A DNA stretch of 64,000 nucleotides from Leptospirillum sp. (lineage in GTDB: Bacteria > Nitrospirota > Leptospirillia > Leptospirillales > Leptospirillaceae), in contig DAHUYM010000001.1 in NCBI GenBank assembly GCA_027315205.1, positions 248,001 through 312,000 on the forward strand. Direction: 5' to 3'. The number at the start of each line of letters is the position of its first letter. The first letter of the stretch is position 1. The notes under the pieces are model-generated. The model saw nothing but the letters and a program-made list of their open reading frames with translations. It had not been told where the DNA came from and made no database searches. Shown here one piece after another: positions 17,433 to 24,755 of the stretch. Position numbers and translations under genes: made by a program.

Positions 17433-17808
17433 GGAGAACCTCCTCTTTCGCAAAAATGGGAGCCTGGGCCCGAATGGCGATCGCGATGGCATCGCTCGGA
17501 CGCGCATCGATCGAAAACTCCGACGACTCGGAGAGAAGATGGAGGGAAGCAAAAAAGGTGCCGTCCTCGACTTTCATGATGACCGTTGACAGGATCTTGA
17601 TCTTGAGGTGATCAAGGAGTCCGAGGAACAAATCATGCGTCTGCGGTCTTTCAGGCGGGGTTCCCGCCCGGCCCATCGAAATCGCCTGGGCTTCGAAAGG
17701 ACCGATCCAGATCGGAAGCGTCCATTCCTTTTGTTCATCCTGCAGGATCAGGATATAAGATTTGGTCGATCCGTCAAAAAAGATCTCCCTGACGAACATT
17801 TCAATCAT
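17359..17808 (-). CDS. bifunctional nuclease family protein (DUF151)
   Basis: A 149-residue cytosolic protein of the DUF151/BFN family, members of which have shown DNase and RNase activity. Family blocks are LPIWIGPFEAQAI near residue 30, RPQTHDLF near 50 and DARPSDAIAIAIR near 105. The ATG at 17808 is preceded by GGAGGAGG with a 10-nt spacing; the upstream in-frame extension reaches into the divergent promoter region. It is transcribed divergently from a 2Fe-2S ferredoxin and overlaps the downstream lipoprotein. Confidence 0.88.
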   Translation of the reverse strand: MIEMFVREIFFDGSTKSYILILQDEQKEWTLPIWIGPFEAQAISMGRAGTPPERPQTHDLFLGLLDHLKIKILSTVIMKVEDGTFFASLHLLSESSEFSIDARPSDAIAIAIRAQAPIFAKEEVLHQIPDHPDFKQLLDSPEESEPPDV

Positions 17809-17873
17809 TATGGGTGAACCTCCTCCACAATAGTATAACCCGCACGTACCAAATTCAACGGTATGGGTCTCTT

Positions 17874-17894
17874 GAACGATGGGGCCAATCGTTC
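17874..17894. promoter_or_regulatory. inverted repeat upstream of the ferredoxin promoter
   Basis: GAACGAT (17874-17880) and ATCGTTC (17888-17894) form a perfect 7-bp inverted repeat, 4 bp upstream of the ferredoxin -35 element and between two divergent genes. It may be an activator or repressor site. Confidence 0.4.
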
Positions 17895-17898
17895 TGTG

Positions 17899-17928
17899 TT
17901 GACGAGATTTTAGGGTCTTCTCTACAAT
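17899..17928 (+). promoter_or_regulatory. sigma70-like promoter of the ferredoxin gene
   Basis: TTGACG (17899-17904), 18-bp spacer, TACAAT (17923-17928); the ferredoxin ATG follows about 50 bp downstream. Confidence 0.6.
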
Positions 17929-17979
17929 AGAGAACCTACGGCGGAACCCTTCGCCTCGCACCGACACGAAAGGAATGTC

Positions 17980-18309
17980 ATGCCTAAATTGAAGATCTTG
18001 GAAATCAACAAGGAACTTTCCATCGAACCTGGAATTCCCATCCTAATCGGAGCCAGTCTGCAGGGGATCAATTTCGGTTTTGTATGCGGAGGCAATGCCG
18101 CTTGCGGTACGTGCACGATCGTCGTCAAGGAAGGAGGGGAGAACCTGAGCCCTCGAAACTCAAAAGAAGCGTTCCTAGCCAAGGCCATGATGCTGAACGA
18201 TGATCAGCGCCTCGGCTGCCAGACGGAAATGGGCTCCGGAGACCTTACGGTTTCGATTCCTGCCCTGGGACGTCCCCCTTCCCCATTTTCCCTTCCGTTT
18301 CCCCGCTAG
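17980..18309 (+). CDS. 2Fe-2S ferredoxin
   Basis: A 109-residue electron carrier. The cluster ligands are seen in CGGNAACGTC and a fourth cysteine in RLGCQTE, the C-x5-C-x2-C...C pattern of plant/adrenodoxin-type ferredoxins. The final 15 residues are proline-rich. The ATG at 17980 follows GAAAGGAATGTC. Its own promoter lies upstream and a strong hairpin terminator downstream, so it is probably monocistronic. The redox partner is not evident; nearby tusA suggests, without proof, a link to sulfur chemistry. Confidence 0.9.
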   Translation: MPKLKILEINKELSIEPGIPILIGASLQGINFGFVCGGNAACGTCTIVVKEGGENLSPRNSKEAFLAKAMMLNDDQRLGCQTEMGSGDLTVSIPALGRPPSPFSLPFPR

Positions 18310-18314
18310 GTTCC

Positions 18315-18356
18315 GACGGGGCGGATCATCTCCCGATCCCGCCCCGTCATTTTTCC
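18315..18356. terminator. rho-independent terminator between ferredoxin and tusA
   Basis: GACGGGGCGG and CCGCCCCGTC pair over 10 bp, extended past a bulge by GATC/GATC, and are followed on the + strand by ATTTTTCC. It overlaps the tusA stop codon and could serve both convergent genes. Confidence 0.8.
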
Positions 18357-18586
18357 TTTCGAATCCAGAACTGGTGCTTGTCTGCGACTTTTTCATATCG
18401 CAAAAGGGATTGGCCCGTCTTTCGGGTCCATGCTTCCATATCCGGCTTGGATCCAGGGTCTGTCGAGATCATGAGTAGAACCGCCCCGAGTGTCATCTGA
18501 TCCATCGCTTTCTTAGTTTTCAGTACTGGCATCGGGCATGCAAGTCCAGAACAATCCAGTATTTCTGAAGTTTCCGTTTCCTTCAC
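18347..18586 (-). CDS. tusA: TusA-family sulfur carrier protein
   Basis: A 79-residue SirA/TusA-like protein. The characteristic CPMPVLKTKKA helix start carries the persulfide-bearing cysteine near residue 17, preceded by the family's LDCSGLA. In acidophilic sulfur or iron oxidisers TusA proteins shuttle sulfur between enzymes; elsewhere they feed tRNA thiolation. The GTG at 18586 is chosen because GAGG lies 6 nt upstream and the product then matches the usual TusA length; a TTG at 18622 would overlap the promoter of the neighbouring small gene. Converges with the ferredoxin gene. Confidence 0.85.
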   Translation of the reverse strand: MKETETSEILDCSGLACPMPVLKTKKAMDQMTLGAVLLMISTDPGSKPDMEAWTRKTGQSLLRYEKVADKHQFWIRKEK

Positions 18587-18615
18587 GCCACACCTCGTGA
18601 TTGTGTAAGTTCGTT

Positions 18616-18644
18616 TTGACAATAGACCGGGGAAGTGATAATTT
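18616..18644 (+). promoter_or_regulatory. near-consensus promoter of the 45-residue peptide gene
   Basis: Perfect TTGACA (18616-18621), 17-bp spacer, TAATTT (18639-18644). The only gene between it and the terminator at 18873 is the 45-codon ORF. Confidence 0.7.
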
Positions 18645-18728
18645 TCACGAGACGGACTTCCGACTTTAAATCAATGCTTTCATATTTCCAGATTCTTGAT
18701 CACACATCGACCTTAGCTCGGAGGCATC

Positions 18729-18866
18729 ATGAAGAACATTTCTGATTCCGGAAACACACAGCCCATCATCACGTTTGTGATGGTCATCGGAACCCTGGTT
18801 GGGCTCGTCGTTATCTTCGGCAAGCTCTACGCCGTCGCCAACCACGTTCCTATCGGCCACTTCTAA
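18729..18866 (+). CDS. small single-span membrane peptide, 45 residues
   Basis: A short ORF with ATG at 18729, preceded by CGGAGG (18719-18724) and ended by TAA at 18864-18866. The peptide has a 10-residue polar N terminus, a hydrophobic span at about 12-31 (IITFVMVIGTLVGLVVIF) and a short C-terminal tail with two histidines. A near-consensus promoter lies about 85 bp upstream and a long hairpin terminator immediately downstream, so it looks like an independent, possibly highly expressed unit. No family was recognised. Small subunits of respiratory oxidases have this size and topology, but nothing in the sequence proves that role. Confidence 0.75.
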   Translation: MKNISDSGNTQPIITFVMVIGTLVGLVVIFGKLYAVANHVPIGHF

Positions 18867-18872
18867 GGCTTC

Positions 18873-18908
18873 GGGGAGTGAGCGTCCAAAGACGCTTCAC
18901 TCCCCTTT
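18873..18908. terminator. hairpin terminator after the 45-residue gene
   Basis: GGGGAGTGA plus GCGTC pairs with GACGC plus TTCACTCCCC around a CAAA loop with a single bulge; TTT follows on the + strand. The 3' arm overlaps the stop codon of rnc, so it may act on both strands. Confidence 0.75.
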
Positions 18909-19955
18909 CGCCTCTCCTTCCGTTCCCACCGTTTCCGACACAGGTAATTCCGGGTCGTTCATAACCATGGACGACGTTTCAAAGCTTTCCAGACCAACCC
19001 CATGTGAAAAAGGTTCCTCCAGGATCGCTTCGCTGATCGTACCAGCTTCCACTTGGCCCGTTTCCGAAGGATGATTTTCCGGAGCGCTCCCATTCGCGGA
19101 CTCCTGAACGGACATCGCTTTGGACGGGGATTCCATCGGTTCCATGGCTGCCAATGAGGGCTCGGCCTGGATTTTTTCCCACGCCTTGCGCGCTGCGTTT
19201 ATGGATGCGGCCCGTTTCGTCGTCCCATCTCCCTCTCCCAAAAGCGCTCCATGGACCAGTACCCCCATCCGGAATCGTCTCTGGTGCGGGGGGCCGATCT
19301 CCTCAAGGACCCGGTAATCCGGTAATTCACCATACCGGGACTGGCTCCATTTTTGAAGAAGTAACTTATAGTTGAGGTTTCCGTTTCGCCGGGCTGCCGG
19401 CGGGGATACCACAGGAGCGGCTGGAACCGCACTTTCTCTCAGATCCCTTTGGGCTTCGAGCTGGGTAATCTGGTCGAAAAGGGGTTGCGTGAACCAGGGG
19501 ATGAGTACCTGGCGGGCTGTTTCCAAGCCATACTCCAGATAAAGCGACGCCGCGAGCGCTTCAAACGTATCGGCAAGGAGGGATGAATTTTCCCGATCCC
19601 CCGAGGAGTGACTGCCCTTTCCCAGGATCATGTACGCCCCAAGGTCCATGCGGCGGGCAATGGCTGCCAGTGTTTGCGTACTGACGATTCCCGAAAAAAT
19701 TTGACCGATATCCCCTTCTGAGGCGCCTGGCCATGTATTCAGGAGATATTCGCTCACTATCAGACCGATAACCCGGTCCCCCAGAAACTCCAGTCTTTCA
19801 TAGTTCGGGATCGGGGTTTTCTTTCCCCTTTCATGGGAGGCCGAGCGATGGGTCAAGGCTTCTTCGATACGCAACGTCGGTTTGAACGGTAATCCGAGAA
19901 TCCGGATCAGTTGTTCCGGAGATCTTGGTAGATTTTTACCGCGATATTCGAACAA
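18897..19955 (-). CDS. rnc: ribonuclease III with long C-terminal extension
   Basis: A 352-residue dsRNA endonuclease that processes rRNA precursors and structured mRNAs. The RNase III signature reads YERLEFLGDRVIG near residue 51, with Arg where most homologues have Ala or Ser. The second metal motif is LLADTFEALAASLYLE near residue 124. A dsRNA-binding domain spans about 195-265 (NYKLLLQKW ... AASINAARKAWE). About 85 further residues, rich in Glu, Ser and Pro, follow and have no recognised fold; most bacterial RNase III proteins are 220-250 residues. ATG at 19955. Confidence 0.92.
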   Translation of the reverse strand: MFEYRGKNLPRSPEQLIRILGLPFKPTLRIEEALTHRSASHERGKKTPIPNYERLEFLGDRVIGLIVSEYLLNTWPGASEGDIGQIFSGIVSTQTLAAIARRMDLGAYMILGKGSHSSGDRENSSLLADTFEALAASLYLEYGLETARQVLIPWFTQPLFDQITQLEAQRDLRESAVPAAPVVSPPAARRNGNLNYKLLLQKWSQSRYGELPDYRVLEEIGPPHQRRFRMGVLVHGALLGEGDGTTKRAASINAARKAWEKIQAEPSLAAMEPMESPSKAMSVQESANGSAPENHPSETGQVEAGTISEAILEEPFSHGVGLESFETSSMVMNDPELPVSETVGTEGEAKGE

Positions 19956-20024
19956 TGGGCCTCCTTAATCTTTGGCACTGCAGAACCGTGCACTCTTTTG
20001 AATGAACGCCGCCCGAGATTCCAG

Positions 20025-20044
20025 AACTCTCGTAAACGAGAGTT
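20025..20044. other. perfect hairpin in the gap between exonuclease gene and rnc
   Basis: AACTCTCG and CGAGAGTT form an 8-bp stem around TAAA. It lies between the end of the exonuclease gene (20129) and rnc (starts at 19955), both on the minus strand. No T-run follows on either strand, so it may be a weak terminator or an RNA processing element. Confidence 0.4.
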
Positions 20045-20128
20045 TAAGAATGCGGCCAGGATGCCATTTTCGCATCGTGACAACGTTTATGCAAATCTTG
20101 GGCCGGTACCCATATCGACAGAATGTAC

Positions 20129-20923
20129 CTAGGGAAGAAACGACCCGGGCTCATGTTTACGGACGCCAATTTCGATCAAAGCGTCGAACGAATAATCCTT
20201 GAACCCCTCGTCCCCTTCTCCCGACAGGCCAACCGCATGGACCCGGGTCGGCCGTATGCTGATGGATTCCATTCCGTCCAGACGACCGCCCGGTGATATC
20301 GAAAGTTCAAGAGAGATTTGGTGCTCAAATCCGAATAATGCGACATCCCTGAAATAACGATGGGACGCATAGGCTCCCCATTGGCAGAATAATGCGAGGA
20401 TTCCGCTATCGAACAGAGGCGGCGATGTTTCCAGCATTTTCGATACGATTTTCTCAAGAGCCTCTAGGTCACCGAGTGCCCGATGCGGCGATTCATTGAT
20501 CACCCCGCATTCTTTCGCGATCTCCCCAAGTCTATAATTCTTCATATTTGGAAGAAACTTGCGGGCCATAGGAACGGTATCGATTCCTCTGTTTCCCAGG
20601 GGTATCCTTCCGGATCGAATCAGTTCACGGTTGATCATGCCCATATCGAACGAGAGATTGTGGGCGATCACCATCGCATCGACAAAGAGTTTCCTTTTCT
20701 CTTTCCAATATTCCTCGAACGACGGAGCCTCGCGGATCATTTCCGCGGTAATTCCGTTGATTCGTGTAATATCCGGAGAAATGGCTTCCGCTCCCCGGAT
20801 CAAGGATGAACAACGCTCTAAGGATTTCCCGTCTTCCCAGGAGCTTATCGCTATTTCAACAATACGTGCGTCGGGATCCCTCAAGAGTCCCGTCGTTTCG
20901 ACATCGACAAATGTGATTTTCAA
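20129..20923 (-). CDS. DEDDh 3'-5' exonuclease, DNA polymerase III epsilon-like
   Basis: A 264-residue protein whose first about 165 residues form a DnaQ-type exonuclease: ExoI motif FVDVETTG, ExoII motif AHNLSFDMGM and ExoIII-epsilon motif HRALGDLEAL with the catalytic histidine. The remaining roughly 95 residues are unassigned. It could be a proofreading subunit or a stand-alone repair or RNA-trimming exonuclease; the lack of a clear polymerase-binding tail leaves this open. The ATG overlaps the end of mnmA by 4 bp, placing it in the par-region operon. Confidence 0.88.
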   Translation of the reverse strand: MKITFVDVETTGLLRDPDARIVEIAISSWEDGKSLERCSSLIRGAEAISPDITRINGITAEMIREAPSFEEYWKEKRKLFVDAMVIAHNLSFDMGMINRELIRSGRIPLGNRGIDTVPMARKFLPNMKNYRLGEIAKECGVINESPHRALGDLEALEKIVSKMLETSPPLFDSGILALFCQWGAYASHRYFRDVALFGFEHQISLELSISPGGRLDGMESISIRPTRVHAVGLSGEGDEGFKDYSFDALIEIGVRKHEPGSFLP

Positions 20924-22038
20924 TGGCCTTCTCTTTCATTCGTCAGAATTCCGGACCCGAGGACGACCCCTTCGGTGTCGTAGAAGACAGCCACCTGTCC
21001 CGGAGTGATTCCATCGCTTTCCTTCAGCAGGGTGAAGCGGCGTTCGCGGGCTCTCACATCGCCTGATACGGGAACGCATGGAACCGGCGACATCGTGGAA
21101 CGGAAACGGACCCGGATCGTCCGGTCCCATCCCCGTTCAAATAAATATCCAGATGTTTCTGTTACGATAAATTCATTTTCCAATATGCGTTCTTTCGGGG
21201 CCAGGACAACTTCCTTCTTTCCAACGTTGATTTCTCTGACGTACAACTTCGTTCCAGTTGCGATTCCGAGCCCTTTCCTTTGCCCACGGGTCAACCCAAT
21301 TCCTGTCGGGATCTGGCCAAGGTGTTCCCCTCCTTCGGTCAGGACCAACCAGGCCGGCTCATTTTTAACGGTTTCCTTTTCCGTTTCTTTTTGCAGGAAT
21401 TGGACAACATTGCGCTCGGATAAAAAGCAGGCCTCCTGATTTTCCACCATTTCATCGACAGGAAAACCCCGGGATCTTCCGAATTTCCGGACAGATTCCT
21501 TGTCCCATTCACCAAGGGGAAAGAGGACGTTACGAAGCGAATTCTCCGACACTCTCGATAAAAAGTAGGACTGGTCTTTTTTTTGGTCTCTTCCCTCCTG
21601 AATGCCCCAAAATCTCCCATCCCTGGAAAAACCCTTCCGCGCATAATGTCCGGTGGCCACGAACCGGATACCCAATTCATCCGCCTTTTCCCGGAGCGTT
21701 CGAATTTTGATTTCCGCATTGCAGATCGTGCAGGGATTTGGCGTAACTCCCGAACGGTAGCCGTCCCGGAATGGCGTGACGACGGTTTCCCGGAACGCCT
21801 CAATTTTGGGAATCGTGACGACGGGGATTTGGAGAATTTCTTGGCACAGGTATTCGACCATCGGAACATGGCAACACGTTCGCTCAAACCACGCTTTGAC
21901 TTCTCCTTCTTTCGACGGAGCGCTTTCCCAGATCTCAACCACCGCACCCGTCACGTCGAAACCGGCCTCTTTCAGAAGGAGGGCGGTAACGGATGAATCG
22001 ATTCCTCCGCTAAGCCCTACCAGAACTTTTTCTTTCAT
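20920..22038 (-). CDS. mnmA: tRNA-uridine 2-sulfurtransferase
   Basis: A 372-residue ATP-dependent thiouridylase that makes s2U34 in tRNA-Lys, -Glu and -Gln. The PP-loop is GLSGGIDSSVTA near residue 8. The two catalytic cysteines are recognisable in TPNPCTICNAEIK (about 110-122) and NQEACFLSE (about 210-218). The C-terminal barrel is present. The ATG at 22038 overlaps the bactofilin stop by 4 bp (ATGA). The sulfur donor could be the TusA-like protein or a desulfurase elsewhere. Confidence 0.93.
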   Translation of the reverse strand: MKEKVLVGLSGGIDSSVTALLLKEAGFDVTGAVVEIWESAPSKEGEVKAWFERTCCHVPMVEYLCQEILQIPVVTIPKIEAFRETVVTPFRDGYRSGVTPNPCTICNAEIKIRTLREKADELGIRFVATGHYARKGFSRDGRFWGIQEGRDQKKDQSYFLSRVSENSLRNVLFPLGEWDKESVRKFGRSRGFPVDEMVENQEACFLSERNVVQFLQKETEKETVKNEPAWLVLTEGGEHLGQIPTGIGLTRGQRKGLGIATGTKLYVREINVGKKEVVLAPKERILENEFIVTETSGYLFERGWDRTIRVRFRSTMSPVPCVPVSGDVRARERRFTLLKESDGITPGQVAVFYDTEGVVLGSGILTNEREGH

Positions 22039-22451
22039 CCCCTTACCGTTTCCTCCTTCTGAACATGGAATTCTTTTTCCTTGATTTCTTCTTGTGACGC
22101 AAATCCCGTTTCCATCCGGCAATTTCCGTTAAAGATGACTCCTTCCTCAACGACCAATACCGGGGTCTTGATGTCGGCCCTCACGTTTGATGGCTTTACC
22201 AGATGAATCGATTCTGCGGATTCGATCGACCCCGTTACATTTCCGCCGCACACCACCTTGTTTACTTTAATTGTTCCCTTGATACTCGCGCCATCCCCGA
22301 TAATGAGGGTATTCTCCGATCGGATTTCGCCCTCGACCTGCCCGTCGATCCGGACCGTTCCCTCGAATTGGAGATAACCCTTGAAAAATGTTTCCTTGCC
22401 CAAGAATGCAATGATGTTGTTTTGCTTCGGATCTTGATGAATCCCTCTCAT
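22035..22451 (-). CDS. bacA: bactofilin
   Basis: A 138-residue polymer-forming cytoskeletal protein (DUF583). The core about 12-110 has the repeated beta-helix pattern with glycine-spaced turns, for example FEGTVRIDGQVEGEI and GASIKGTIKVNK. A short charged C terminus is rich in Glu and Lys. Bactofilins form non-polar filaments that organise cell-shape enzymes or chromosome-segregation factors. It lies between parB and mnmA, overlapping mnmA. Adjacency to parAB recalls the bactofilin-ParABS link described in Myxococcus xanthus. Confidence 0.9.
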   Translation of the reverse strand: MRGIHQDPKQNNIIAFLGKETFFKGYLQFEGTVRIDGQVEGEIRSENTLIIGDGASIKGTIKVNKVVCGGNVTGSIESAESIHLVKPSNVRADIKTPVLVVEEGVIFNGNCRMETGFASQEEIKEKEFHVQKEETVRG

Positions 22452-22463
22452 TCGAATCTCTCC

Positions 22464-23333
22464 TTACGACGTAAAATCCATGGACTCGGCAAACCCCATG
22501 CGTTCCAAAAAGGCGGTCAGCTCCGATTCATTTTCAATCGCGACGGTAAATTTCACTTTGTTTTTGGTACGGGAAACATAAACCGGATGTGAAAAGGCTT
22601 TCGACAAAAGGTCGGCACCTTTTTTCCCCCACACAGGGATGTCCTGGCGGACCTGTTTTTCGGATATTCGATGTTCCAAATCACGAACCGACATATTGGT
22701 TCGGACGATTTCATCTTCCAGCAACAATTGCTCCCGGGAATCCTTCACACCGAGCAGAACCTTCGCGTGGCCAAGACTGATTTGCCCTTGCTCGATCTTT
22801 TGAAGAATTCCGGGCGGCAGGGTAAGAATACGCAAGAAATTCGCGATCGTCGACCGTTTCATTCCCAAGTGGGCTGCAAGTTCCTCCTGAGTCCAGCTAA
22901 ACTCTTCGATGAGCCGGTTGAAACCTTCGGCCACTTCCACCGGGTTCAGATCGCTTCGCTGAAGATTTTCGACAAGGGCCAACTCAAGAAGTTCACGGTC
23001 CCCGTAGGTCCGGATGACAGCCGGAATCGTCGCCCAGTCAAGAGTCCGGGCCGCCCTAAAACGTCTTTCCCCGGCAATCAGAATGAATTCGCTTTCCCCT
23101 TCGGGTTCTCCTTCCGTTCTCACTTTTTGCATCACGATAATTGGCTGAAGGAGTCCGTGATTCTTTAAAGATTCGGCCATTTCCCGAATTTCGTCTTCTC
23201 GAAATGTCTTTCTTGGCTGAAACGGATTCGGGCGGACCTGCGAGATGGGAATCAATAGAACATCTTCTTTTTTTTCGGGGCCTTCGGAGCCGAAAAGTGA
23301 GTCAAGCCCTCGCCCCAGACCGTTTTTAACCAT
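22464..23333 (-). CDS. parB: chromosome-partitioning protein ParB
   Basis: A 289-residue CTP-dependent clamp protein that loads at parS. The N-terminal ParA-stimulating segment (VKNGLGRGLDSLF), the arginine-rich CTPase motif GERRFRAA near residue 87, the helix-turn-helix region with WTQEELAAHLGMKRSTIANFLR and a C-terminal dimerisation domain are all visible. Its start overlaps the end of parA by 8 bp. A perfect parS-like site lies in the parA leader. Confidence 0.95.
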   Translation of the reverse strand: MVKNGLGRGLDSLFGSEGPEKKEDVLLIPISQVRPNPFQPRKTFREDEIREMAESLKNHGLLQPIIVMQKVRTEGEPEGESEFILIAGERRFRAARTLDWATIPAVIRTYGDRELLELALVENLQRSDLNPVEVAEGFNRLIEEFSWTQEELAAHLGMKRSTIANFLRILTLPPGILQKIEQGQISLGHAKVLLGVKDSREQLLLEDEIVRTNMSVRDLEHRISEKQVRQDIPVWGKKGADLLSKAFSHPVYVSRTKNKVKFTVAIENESELTAFLERMGFAESMDFTS

Positions 23334-24090
23334 ATGCCAGGATCTCCCGCGCTAAATGTAGGTAAGATTGGGCGCCCCTTGACAGCGCATCGTACAGAAG
23401 GACTGGCTTTCCATGGCTTGGGGCCTCTCCCAACGTCACATTCCTGGGGATCACGCTTTTAAAAATCATTTCGGGAAAATGCCGTTTTAGATCTTCCAAC
23501 ACTTGATTTGACAGTTTGTTCCGACGGTCGAACATCGTCGGAAGGATCCCTTCGATCGTAAGCGAAGGATTCCATTGCTTGCGGATCCGTTCCAATGTTT
23601 TTAAGAGGTGGGAAAGGCCTTCGAGAGCAAAAAATTCGCATTGGACCGGAATCAAAACCGAATTGGAACTTACGAGCGCATTGATCGTGATGAATCCGAG
23701 AGATGGAGGGCAATCGAGGATAATGAAGTCATACGAATCGATCAGCGCTTTTTCAAGTCTTCCCTGCAGAATCTGGTGTGATCCCTTGACTTTTGACGCT
23801 TCCGATTCAAATCCTGCCATGTCCATGGACCCTGGTATCAGAGAGAGAAATTTTAACCCCAAGGACACGATGCAGTCGTCTGCAGACTTCTCCCCGACGA
23901 TAAAAGGATACGCGCTTAACTTCGGGTTCGCGATCGAAATACCCAATCCGCTTGTCGTATTTGCCTGGGGATCGAGATCGACGACCAGTACTTTTTTCTC
24001 TTCTACCGCCAACGATGCTGCCAAATTTATCGTTGTCGTTGTCTTGCCCACCCCGCCTTTTTGATTGGCAACCGCTACGATTCTGCCCAA
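23326..24090 (-). CDS. parA: chromosome-partitioning ATPase ParA
   Basis: A 254-residue Walker-type ATPase that drives ParB-origin segregation. The deviant Walker A is KGGVGKTTTTINLA near the N terminus, switch motifs DLDPQANTT and DCPPSLG follow, and both are intact. The TTG at 24090 is preferred because AAGGAGG sits about 5 nt upstream; the in-frame ATG at 24159 lies inside rsmG and would place the parS palindrome inside the coding region. It heads a parA-parB-bactofilin-mnmA-exonuclease series. Confidence 0.93.
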   Translation of the reverse strand: MGRIVAVANQKGGVGKTTTTINLAASLAVEEKKVLVVDLDPQANTTSGLGISIANPKLSAYPFIVGEKSADDCIVSLGLKFLSLIPGSMDMAGFESEASKVKGSHQILQGRLEKALIDSYDFIILDCPPSLGFITINALVSSNSVLIPVQCEFFALEGLSHLLKTLERIRKQWNPSLTIEGILPTMFDRRNKLSNQVLEDLKRHFPEMIFKSVIPRNVTLGEAPSHGKPVLLYDALSRGAQSYLHLAREILAYG

Positions 24091-24112
24091 TCCCTCCTCC
24101 TTCTCTCCATTT

Positions 24113-24128
24113 TGTTCCACGTGGAACA
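24113..24128. promoter_or_regulatory. parS centromere site
   Basis: TGTTCCACGTGGAACA is a perfect 16-bp palindrome closely matching the bacterial parS consensus (TGTTNCACGTGNAACA). It lies between the rsmG stop and the parA start. Confidence 0.85.
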
Positions 24129-24131
24129 AAA

Positions 24132-24737
24132 TCAAATCGTTCCGGGCCGATAGTCGCATTCAGAAATATCTATCGTCATAAAGGATTGTCGACGTTCGTC
24201 TGGACACGTTATGACATGAAGACAAATACGATTGCAATCTTTATTTTGATCCAACGATCCAAATTTAAACATATGAATTTGCACAGGAAGGGGAGTATTC
24301 CTATGTTTCAGTGCATCTTGTAAGCTTTCAACTGAAATTCCCTTCATCCATAAAGCGATTTCATTATTGCCAGAAAAATGGTCGATCGCCTCGTTCAGAT
24401 CGGAAAAGATCAAGACGTTCTTGAGATCAAGGAGTCCGACAAGGTAGATGAGAAACGATCTTTTCTTCCGTTTTCGGTCGACGAGAGCGACGGGAAGGTC
24501 CGGGTTCAGGATCGAAAAGACGACTCCAGGAGTCCCGTTTCCTGAACCAAAATCGACGATCGGCAATACCGTTTCCCCAATCCTGAAAAACTGGGCGACG
24601 CGTACGGACTCTCCAATCAGTTTGTCGCGGATCTCCTTCAAAGAACGGTACCCCGTCAGACGGATCGACTGGTTCCAGTCGAACAAAGTCCGGGCATAGG
24701 TTTCGAGCAGATTCTTCTGGGCATGGGTCGGGGTCAT
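24132..24737 (-). CDS. rsmG: 16S rRNA methyltransferase G (divergent C terminus)
   Basis: A 201-residue SAM-dependent methyltransferase that would methylate G527 of 16S rRNA. The SAM-binding loop DFGSGNGTPGVVFSI, the following ALVDRKRKKRSFL and the N-terminal NLTG-like block (IRLTGYRSLKEI) match RsmG. The last about 70 residues are poorly conserved and cysteine-containing compared with usual RsmG. The position between mnmG and parA is the classical gidB location, which supports the call. ATG at 24737. Confidence 0.78.
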   Translation of the reverse strand: MTPTHAQKNLLETYARTLFDWNQSIRLTGYRSLKEIRDKLIGESVRVAQFFRIGETVLPIVDFGSGNGTPGVVFSILNPDLPVALVDRKRKKRSFLIYLVGLLDLKNVLIFSDLNEAIDHFSGNNEIALWMKGISVESLQDALKHRNTPLPVQIHMFKFGSLDQNKDCNRICLHVITCPDERRQSFMTIDISECDYRPGTI

Positions 24738-24755
24738 AGAATCGTTCGCACGGGG

